A stretch of DNA of 64,000 nucleotides, from assembly GCF_048569485.1 (NCBI RefSeq), contig NC_134353.1:429182113-429246112 (forward strand). The letters run 5' to 3'. Positions within the stretch are counted from its first letter, which is position 1. The number at the start of each line of letters is the position of its first letter. Source of the stretch: Anomaloglossus baeobatrachus (taxonomy: Eukaryota > Chordata > Amphibia > Anura > Aromobatidae). The notes under the pieces were generated by a model. The model saw only the letters and a list, made by a program, of their open reading frames with translations, searched no databases and was not told the DNA's origin. Shown here piece by piece: positions 56,767 to 64,000 of the stretch. Both the position numbers and the translations under genes were made by a program.

Positions 56767-59185
56767 TGTGACGCCCTGGACTAGCCAGGTAGTCACAGAC
56801 ATAACACCATACACACCCCCTCCCCTGGATAGTCACACCAGTCAGACAAAAACCCTTGTTGCCTCCCTCCAGGGTCTGATGTCCACACCAGATGGGGCGG
56901 AGCCAGGTGGTTGGCCCCACCCATTGAGGAGTTCACAGGCCTGGAGGCGGGAAAAAGCAGTTAGTTAAGTGAGGGAATGGAGTTTGGAGGTGAAAGTGTG
57001 AGGAGTAGAAACTGCAAGTGTCTGGGTCAGAGTCTAGGCACTGACAGCAAGGTTGGCAGACGGTGGTGGCCGTCTGCAGGAGTTAGTGGATCTCTGTGGA
57101 ACCGTAGGACCGGAGTCGGGCGGTGGCCCGCTGGTACCGAACCGGGGAATGGAGTGAAGCTAAGCACAACAAGGCAGGGCCATCGGACTCCGACTAGGCT
57201 TGGAGTCGCCGACAACGGTCAAATCCGAGTGTGACTGGAACCCCAGGGGTTTCTTAACAACCAAGACCCGACAGAAGGCAACAGTCCACACTGTGAGGAT
57301 ACACAGCCACCGCCATAGGCTAGAGATCCAAGGGCCAGAGCCTGCGGGCAAAATGGGCTCCTTCAGTACCTATACGGAGCGTACTACCGGTGGGCAACCA
57401 CAGGAGTCAGAACATTCTAACAAGGTGCAGGGAAAGACAGCCACCATCACACTGTCCGGGGAGAGCACAAACACTGCAGCCGGCTGCGGGACCCATCCAT
57501 CCAGTCGTTTGGTTTACCAGAGACTCTCTGCATCTGTGTCTGAGTAAGTACACCAGTGCCATCCGGCACCGCGCCGCGCTGCCCCTGCAACCCTGCACCC
57601 CAGGCATCCAGCCTCCCCGTTCCACAACCGGGCCCTGGGATCACCAACCCCTACCCATGGAGGGGCAACATCCTAGCTGCTTCCTGCCATCGCTCCCGGG
57701 ATCCCCGTCATCAGCAGCAGTGGTGCCCATTGTCACCACGACCCGTGGGTGGCGTCACGAACTATCTCCCAAAACAAACCACCCCCTTTTCACTCGTGGG
57801 CGAGGAGCGCTCCTGGGTCCGGCCCACCGCTCGAGCCACCGAGCAGCAGCAGCGGACCCGAGCGTAGCGAGCGCGGCCCCTCCACCCGCGACAACTTGGC
57901 GTCACGAACAGGATAGAACCGATCTACCTACCGGTAGAAGTGCGCCTTGCAGTCCCCGGCGGCGGCGTCCGGCCGAAAAATTTGAAGTGCCGCCATCTTT
58001 GGCGCGAAGATTTCCCGCTCAAGCGTCTTCCCCGAGCAGGGAAGGCGCGAAAGTGAAGCCCCGCCCCCAAAGAGGTAGTGCTAGAAAGAACCAAGGGGGG
58101 ACGGGAAAAAAGATGTCTGCGCCCGACGGAGCCGTTGGAGGAGAGGCGGTCGCAGCCGCAGCGGCGCCCGCAGATGGAAACGGGGTAGCCCTTCCTCCGG
58201 CCGCAAGAGCGGGGGTGGCCGCGGGTCCAGCGGTCGCCCAGGTGATGCCGTTCTCCCTGCCCTATGTGCCTGGTGCTACCTGGCTACCGCAGTACGATGG
58301 GAAGCCTGATGCTTTGCAGGTGTTCCGGAAAAAGATTAGCCCGGTCCTTGATTTGTATCCCTTGACTGACAGGCAACGGGCGGCGGTAGTGCTAGGGCAT
58401 CTAACTGATGCAGCTGAGCAGGAGATAGAGACCTGGACCGACGCGGACCGGGCCTCAGTGCCTACCATTTTTGAGAGACTCCAAATAGCTTTTGAGACAC
58501 GCACGGAAGCAGAGTTGCGGATGCAGTTTTATCAATGCCGACAGCGCCCTGCGGATAATATAAGAGACTATGCTTTGCGCCTGCAAACAGCCCTCCGTAC
58601 GCTGAAATGGGTGGACACTATTAACGATGTGGACAGCAATAAGATGCTAGTGGAAGAATTCTTGCAAGGGCAGGGGTCCACGGAAGACTGCAAGCAGGTA
58701 CAGCTGTGGGCCCTGGAACACCCCAATCTAGACTTTGCAGTATTGAAAGAGTGGGCCATCAAGGCCCTGCAAGCCCCAACACCAGATGCTCCTGAGGCGG
58801 CCCCATGGCCGGCTGAAACTGCTCCCATCTCTGTGGCACCTCCTCTCCCGGCTCTACCGGCCCCTGCAGCGCCCGTCGGGATGATGGAGGAGCTGGCTGC
58901 CACGTCCGCCGCATGGATGGAGACCTAGCCAAGATCCTCGCCGCACTCCAGCTTCCGACGAGAGTCAAGCCCCCAGGGAGGATCCAGCTTGCCGACAGCC
59001 TGGAGGACGTCCCCTGGATGCAGCGGAGAAGGAACAATGACTCGCGGTATGGGCCTCCTATTTGTTACCGGTGCAGCAAGCCTGGCCACTACTCTAGGCG
59101 ATGCCCGTTAAACGAGCAACCCCTGGGGCCAAGGGCCAATCCTCAGGAGTAGACACCAATGGCCCCCCTGACTGGCAAGACCAGG
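56767..59185 (+). mobile_element. Ty3/Gypsy copy, LTR plus gag only (truncated)
   Basis: The LTR is 56767-57893 (TGTGACGCCCTGG to CCGCGACA) and the primer site TGGCGTCACGAACAGGAT is at 57897-57914. The gag region at 58112-59152 resembles that at 43808-44848 (VMPFSLPYVPGATWLPQY, and zinc knuckle CYRCSKPGHYSRRC). Similarity stops at about 59185, with no pol or 3' LTR. It is the same family as 42403-50250 but a distinct, diverged copy. A fossil with few breaks in what remains. Confidence 0.85.
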
Positions 59186-59640
59186 CCCGGACTGACCATA
59201 GGGCAATTCTGGCAAATGCCAGATGGGCCGGTCCCTATGGTGGGCCGGTGCCTGTAGTGGGCCGCTGTATCTGCAGCCACCGCCGCTCTCCTCAGCAGTG
59301 TGTGCATGCCGGGCACACTAGCTGCAGCGGGACCAGGAGGCAGCACTGTGCTGTGCCGGCCCTGCTGTGTTCCAGTGTGCCCGTCATGCACACACTGCTG
59401 AGGAGTGCAGCGGTAGCGGTGACGGTGACCCCAGCTTCCTCCTTCCTGTTCAGATGTATTTGCATCTTTCAAACGTAAATACATTTGAACAGCGTGCTGG
59501 GACTGGGACCCGTCCCCGACGTTCAACAACGTGATGAGATCAGCATCTTGCTGACGTCATCACAGTGCTGCTGGCGCCGGCACACAGGATACATGAGGAA
59601 GCGGTAAGCCCTCAAACCAATATCATTAATATCTAGTATA
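59186..59640. repeat. Dispersed repeat, GGGCCG-rich
   Basis: It opens with GGACTGACCATAGGGCAATT and GGCAAATGCCAGATGGGCCG, a phrase that looks like a small dispersed repeat. Two CAGCAGTGTGTGCATGC-like phrases face each other (about 59294 and 59390). No gene. Confidence 0.4.
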
Positions 59641-59644
59641 GAGG

Positions 59645-60076
59645 GTCCACTATTTATAAACCAAGAAAAAAACCTCTAAAACATAACATTTATTGTATTC
59701 ATTAAAATAGTCTTAATCTAAAAACACTGGGGTCATACCCAATTGTTCAAAACACTAGACAGCAGTCGTGAAGTGTGAATAATATGTGAGGTCCTGAAAT
59801 AGGGCAGTGGGCAAAGGGGTGTGCACCAACCGTATTTATTTGATAAGGTATCACAGGTTGGGATAAGTGGACCTAATATTCCCTGGTACTTGTCCCTACC
59901 TAGCAACGGAGGTCAATACACCTTAAAGTTTTTGGGTGCCCCCGTTCCTCGGCGGCTAGCCCTATAAGCCCCTGTCACCATTTCTGACCTGAAACCACCA
60001 CCAGTGCAGTGTGCTGGAGTGCTTATGTGGTCATGCGTCACAAGTCATATTTCAAGACCTTCGTCTCCTGTAGTTA
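59645..60076. repeat. Penelope-like terminal repeat, copy 2
   Basis: It matches 55720-56140 closely (GCAGTCGTGAAGTGTGAATA, GATAAGGTATCACAGGTTGG). It is cut by the Tc1-like element at GTAGTTA, so the part that would hold the hammerhead motif is missing. Confidence 0.7.
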
Positions 60077-61723
60077 CAGTTAGGTCCAGAAATATTTGGA
60101 CAGTGACACAAGTTTTGTTATTTTAGATGTTTACAAAAACATGTTCAGAAATACAATTATATATATAATATGGGCTGAAAGTGCACACTCCCAGCTGCAA
60201 TATGAGAGTTTTCACATCCAAATCGGAGAAAGGGTTTAGGAATCATAACTCTGTAATGCATAGCCTCCTCTTTTTCAAGGGACCAAAAGTAATTGGACAA
60301 GGGACTCTAAGGGCTGCAATTAACTCTGTAGGCGTCTCCCTCGTTAACCTGTAATCAATGAAGTAGTTAAAAGGTCTGGGGTTGATTACAGGTGTGTGGT
60401 TTTGCATTTGGAAGCTGTTGCTGTGACCAGACGACATGCGGTCTAAGGAACTCTCAATTGAGGTGAAGCAGAACATCCTGAGGCTGAAAAAAAAGAAAAA
60501 ATCCATCAGAGAGATAGCAGACATGCTTGGAGTAGCAAAATCAACAGTCGGGTACATTCTGAGAAAAAAGGAATTAACTGGTGCGCTTGGGAACGCAAAA
60601 AGGCCTGGGCGTCCACGGATGACAACAGTGGTGGATGATCGCCGCATACTTTCTTTGGTGAAGAAGAACCCGTTCACAACATCAACTGAAGTCCAGAACA
60701 CTCTCAGTGAAGTAGGTGTATCTGTCTCTAAGTCAACAGTAAAGAGAAGACTCCATGAAAGTAAATACAAAGGGTTCACATCTAGATGCAAACCATTGAT
60801 CAATTCCAAAAATAGACAGGCCAGAGTTAAATTTGCTGAAAAACACCTCATGAAGCCAGCTCAGTTCTGGAAAAGTATTCTATGGACAGATGAGACAAAG
60901 ATCAACCTGTACCAGAATGATGGTAAGAAAAAAGTTTGGAGAAGAAAGGGAACGGCACATGATCCAAGGCACACCACATCCTCTGTAAAACATGGTGGAG
61001 GCAACGTGATGGTATGGGCATGCATGGCTTTCAATGGCACTGGGTCACTTGTGTTATTGATGACATAACAGCAGACAAGAGTAGCCGGATGAATTCTGAA
61101 GTGTACCGGGATATACTTTCAGCCCAGATTCAGCCAAATGCCGCAAAGTTGATCGGACGGCGCTTCATAGTACAGATGGACAATGACCCCAAGCATACAG
61201 CCAAAGCTACCCGGGAGTTCATGAGTGCAAAAAAGTGGAACATTCTGCAATGGCCAAGTCAATCACCAGATCTTAACCCAATTGAGCATGCATTTCACTT
61301 GCTCAAATCCAGACTTAAGACGGAAAGACCCACAAACAAGCAAGACCTGAAGGCTGCGGCTGTAAAGGCCTGGCAAAGCATTAAGAAGGAGGAAACCCAG
61401 CGTTTGGTGATGTCCATGGGTTCCAGACTTAAGGCAGTGATTGCCTCCAAAGGATTTGCAACAAAATATTGAAAATAATATTTTGTTTGGGTTTGGTTTA
61501 TTTGTCCAATTACTTTTGACCTCCTAAAATGTGGAGTGTTTGTAAAGAAATGTGTACAATTCCTACAATTTCTATCAGATATTTTTGTTCAAACCTTCAA
61601 ATTAAACGTTACAATCTGCACTTGAATTCTGTTGTAGAGATTTTATTTCAAATCCAATGTGGTGGCATGCAGAGCCCAACTCGCGAAAATTGTGTCACTG
61701 TCCAAATATTTCTGGACCTAACT
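60077..61723 (+). mobile_element. Tc1-like DNA transposon, nearly complete
   Basis: The left end CAGTTAGGTCCAGAAATATT continues for about 35 bases and is matched by the right end, whose reverse complement reads AGTTAGGTCCAGAAATATTT. TA precedes the left end; on the right the last base appears lost. The 1.65-kb length and single transposase region are typical of the Tc1/mariner superfamily. Confidence 0.9.
60436..61472 (+). pseudogene. Tc1-like transposase, one frameshift
   Basis: Starting MRSKELSIEVKQNILRLK, the product has paired helix-turn-helix domains (IREIADMLGVAKSTVGYILR; VSVSKSTVKRRLHESKYKG), an RPGRPR hook between them, and a DDE catalytic core: ILWTDETKINL, VQMDNDPKHTA and SPDLNPIEHAFHLL (the final pair spaced as D34E). 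A one-base loss near 61055 (GTGTT-ATTGAT, where the family has a three-base codon for F) shifts the frame between the first and second catalytic residues. Otherwise about 340 codons are open to TGA at 61470-61472. The copy is therefore recent but inactive. Confidence 0.9.
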
Positions 61724-62515
61724 ATGTTCCTTACAACCATTTCATGTAAATCTTTTTTTGTAATATCTAATCAGTTTTGGGGGGTTATGAAGATATAAAT
61801 GATTTATTTGGCTTTGATTACATATTTATATGTTATAAATATTTATTTGATACATTTTCTTATGTTATATGTGAGATTAACATAATTTTAATATGATTTG
61901 GTCTGCATGTAAATATATTTTCTGTGCAATAATATATATGTTTTAACTGAGGTTTTTATTATGATGTAGATCTGTTTCTGATTTTTGTGAACAAGGTCAG
62001 AGAGACGGAGACATTGGCCAAAGTACAGTTATTATAAGATGTTAAAATAAAGCAACTGTGTCTTCTATTTGAAGTGTCATGGTATAATTTTGATATTGGT
62101 ATAAGGTTAACAGACATATAGTTTTAGTGTAGTGATGCTCAGGGCTGGACCCATAGGGTTATATTCTATGCAGCATAGTTGTTATACCAGGACTAACCAG
62201 ATGAATCTGCAAGCAGATGACAGAAACACATAGTTGTAAATCAGAGGGGAACTTTTTTCTCCCGGGGGACATTTGGAAATTTCTAACAACCTTCGTGGGC
62301 CGCACAAAATTATCAATGGGAAAATGACCCTGCTATATTTGGTCAAACTATTAATTAACTCACCCCTACTGTGGTGGCCGGAGCTGCTTCTCTTTGGTGT
62401 GGCTGTGATGTTAAGTGATATTGATCATGTTGCTTCTCACAACTGCTTTTCCAGGTATGTCTCGGTCTGGAGTGCAACCAACACTTTGTGATTAATAAGA
62501 TTGCTAAACCATACA
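61724..62515. other. AT-rich stretch without a gene
   Basis: Long TTTATTTG/ATATATG runs and a TTAAAATAAAGCAACTGTGTC phrase near 62042 that could be the end of an old retroelement. From 62240 it reads like another dispersed repeat. Nothing further is supported. Confidence 0.3.
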
Positions 62516-62628
62516 ATAGAAGAAAGAAAAATCCAGCTTCCGGAGTAGTAGTAAAACTGATGCAAAATTTTATTAAAGGACGTAAACATTAATGTGATGA
62601 CAAAAATAGGGAGCCCATATGCGGCGTA

Positions 62629-62671
62629 AGGCTACGCGTTTCGAACGCTGCCTGCGTTCTTTGTCAAGCCT
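62629..62671 (-). ncRNA. Hammerhead-like motif, left inverted arm
   Basis: It is identical in fold to the motif at 63638-63680 but on the opposite strand: AGGC-TTGACAA-A-GAACGC-AGGCA-GCGTTC-GAAA-CGCGTA-GCCT. Confidence 0.5.
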
Positions 62672-62716
62672 GAGTGAGCATGTCTTGCTCACAAGCATTT
62701 AAACTCACCCCTACCA

Positions 62717-63385
62717 ATGGGAGGAGTGTGTTTAATCAGAAAGCACATGTGCCAGCGTTATTTACCCGTTTTAAATGAAGACCCTGTTCTTGCAGCCATA
62801 CTGCAATCTGGTTGCAATGTGGTTGCTAAAAAAGCACCTTCACTGGGCAACATTCTTTCACCTAGTTTTTTTGTAAAAAATAAACCTGTTTCCACCTGGC
62901 TTGAACACAAGGGATTTTTTAGGTGCGGCACCTCACGCTGCCGCACATGTGAATTTGCCTTACCTTGTAGCTCATTTTCAAATACTGGTGAGACTGTCAC
63001 ATATTCCATTTCGAGGTACATTAATTGTAGTACCACCAATGTGGTTTATTGCATTAAGTGCACCAGCTGCAACCTACTTTATATTGGTTGTATAGTGAGA
63101 AAACTCAAGGTGCGTTTTAATGAACATATCCGGGATATTTATAATTCTAAGGGCACCGTTATTCCAGCCAGAAATCTCTCATCGGCATCCAGACATTTTA
63201 TTTCACATCACAATTGCAATACTGACTCCCTGCGTGTTTTTGGCTTAGAAAAAGTTAAAATCTCTCCTCGTGGTGGTGATATCCAACATCAGGTTCTCAC
63301 ACGTCAGGCTTTTTGGATATTTCATTTGGGAACTACAATACCCAATGGTCTTCATCTGAGACGAGATGTCATGTTTCATTATTAA
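62717..63385 (+). CDS. Penelope-like linker and GIY-YIG endonuclease fragment
   Basis: The frame is open over 222 residues. It has a Cys finger (CGTSRCRTC, residues 70-78) and the GIY-YIG signature (VVYCIKCTSCNLLYIG, about 109-124). It continues with KLKVRFNEHIRDIY, SRHFISHHNC and LTRQAFWIF. At the usual catalytic glutamate (REA in the copy at 24711) there is glutamine (residue 197), so nuclease activity is doubtful. The first residues come from the inverted arm, so the true start is uncertain. The intact frame suggests recent insertion. Confidence 0.75.
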   Translation: MGGVCLIRKHMCQRYLPVLNEDPVLAAILQSGCNVVAKKAPSLGNILSPSFFVKNKPVSTWLEHKGFFRCGTSRCRTCEFALPCSSFSNTGETVTYSISRYINCSTTNVVYCIKCTSCNLLYIGCIVRKLKVRFNEHIRDIYNSKGTVIPARNLSSASRHFISHHNCNTDSLRVFGLEKVKISPRGGDIQHQVLTRQAFWIFHLGTTIPNGLHLRRDVMFHY

Positions 63386-63637
63386 ATCTTGGTAGATAAT
63401 GTTCGCATGTACATTTCGGATGATAGTTTTTTTTTTTGTGTTTTTTTTTTATGTGGAATTTTAATATCAAAAATCTTTTCTGTATATATAAAAAAATCTG
63501 TTCACTTATTGTTGAATTTTTGTATTGTTGTTTTGTATGTTATCTACCCCATGCTGGCACATGTGCTTTCTGATTAAACACACTCCTCCCATTGGTAGGA
63601 GTGAGTTTCAATGCTTGTGAGCAAGACATGTTCACTC

Positions 63638-63680
63638 AGGCTTGACAAAGAACGCAGGCAGCGTTCGAAACGCGTAGCCT
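63638..63680 (+). ncRNA. Hammerhead-like motif, right inverted arm
   Basis: Helix I is AGGC/GCCT (63638-63641 with 63677-63680). Helix II is GAACGC/GCGTTC (63650-63655 with 63661-63666) around loop AGGCA. GAAA is at 63667-63670, and a minimal helix III ends in GTA (63674-63676). The core reads TTGACAA instead of CTGATGA. Positions 3 and 8, which pair with each other in hammerheads, change together from C-G to U-A; position 7 is variable. Confidence 0.5.
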
Positions 63681-63797
63681 TACGCCGCATATGGGCTCCC
63701 TATTTTTGTCATCACATTAATTTTTACGTCCTTTAATAAAATTTTGCATCAGTTTTACTACTACTCCGGAAGCTGGATTTTTCTTTCTTCTATTGGA

Positions 63798-64000
63798 CCC
63801 TTGCACTGCCAGAGTGTTATCCTTGCATGCCGGACTTTGCCCCAGTTGAGCTGGATCACTTTTTTTCCTTCTCATAAACCATACAATCCCTGACAGAAGT
63901 TGCCGCTTATCCATGTTATGTAAATAAAAGCTTATAACCTGACTTTAAATTCATGCATTGGTTTCATAAATTGCTCTTTTGAAAGCTGAAACCCTCCCAA
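63798..64000. other. Window end, no gene
   Basis: AT-rich sequence with AATAAAAGCTTATAACC near 63922. No supported feature. Confidence 0.3.

Larger units (their letters stand above)
62516..63797 (+). mobile_element. Penelope-like element bounded by long inverted repeats
   Basis: About 240-250 bases at 62516-62756 (CAATAGAAGAAAGAAAAATCC to GTGCCAG) are the inverted copy of 63550-63797 (CTGGCACATGTG to TTTCTTCTATTG). They flank a GIY-YIG endonuclease frame. Penelope-like elements are known to carry terminal repeats that can be inverted and to be heavily 5'-truncated. Each arm has a hammerhead-like motif and ends in AATAAAATTTTGCATCAG. The reverse transcriptase is absent. Confidence 0.75.

Noticed and set aside
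1-64000. CRISPR arrays, tRNA or rRNA genes
   Set aside because: Tandem repeats here have no spacers, and I found no cloverleaf with A and B boxes or rRNA-like stretch. The genome is clearly eukaryotic.

Overview
This is a vertebrate nuclear window, most likely from a frog or another amphibian. It holds one clear host gene, KCNV2 (Kv8.2, a modifier potassium-channel subunit), as two exons at 28323-29549 and 33059-33319 on the plus strand. These encode 495 residues across a phase-0 intron. Nearly everything else is repeats. The mix points to Anura: Penelope-like elements with GIY-YIG endonuclease, a CR1 LINE, an L1/Tx1-like LINE, a Tc1-like element, many Harbinger-type MITEs with 3-bp TAA/TTA duplications, a piggyBac MITE, sushi-type chromoviruses and other Ty3/Gypsy fossils. 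The species call is an inference from repeat content and protein similarity recalled from memory.

Layout. 1-5.9 kb: a minus-strand HARBI1-like (PIF/Harbinger) transposase gene. I can splice it into four exons (409 codons, one internal stop). Its large intron is swollen by a microsatellite/minisatellite-bearing repeat and a MITE. 6-14 kb: MITEs, an old Gypsy relic split by a CR1 LINE that itself carries a MITE, a minus-strand sushi-type gag fragment, and a solo LTR. 14.3-26.5 kb: dispersed repeats and a tandem satellite of about 120 bp. The satellite has been split by a young, nearly whole chromovirus (15701-21488, 789-bp LTRs, GCATG duplication), by a composite repeat, and by a 5'-truncated Penelope-like element with an 18-bp target duplication. 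27-34 kb: KCNV2. Its intron carries a nested stack of transposons and an L1-like 3' fragment.

34-42 kb: dispersed repeats, a 35-bp minisatellite of about 37 units, and a gag-only LTR element (37855-41008) inserted in a 21-bp tandem repeat. 41-59 kb: a cluster of related LTR elements whose LTRs begin TGTGGCGCC or TGTGACGCC and which share a primer-binding site close to TGGCGTCACGAACAGGAT. It comprises an inverted solo LTR, a 7.8-kb broken Gypsy, a minus-strand gag-only element whose LTR is split by a 2-kb Harbinger-type MITE, and a truncated LTR-plus-gag copy. 59-64 kb: a duplicated repeat with a hammerhead-like motif in one copy, a Tc1-like transposon with one frameshift, and a Penelope-like element bounded by inverted repeats of about 250 bp, each with a hammerhead-ribozyme-like motif.

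No operon-like logic applies. The interest lies in how the retroelements prime, self-cleave and nest: a perfect 11-nt self-priming match in the chromovirus, hammerhead motifs in the Penelope-like ends (one variant with a compensated core pair), and gag-only LTR elements that appear to use the ends of a neighbouring autonomous family.
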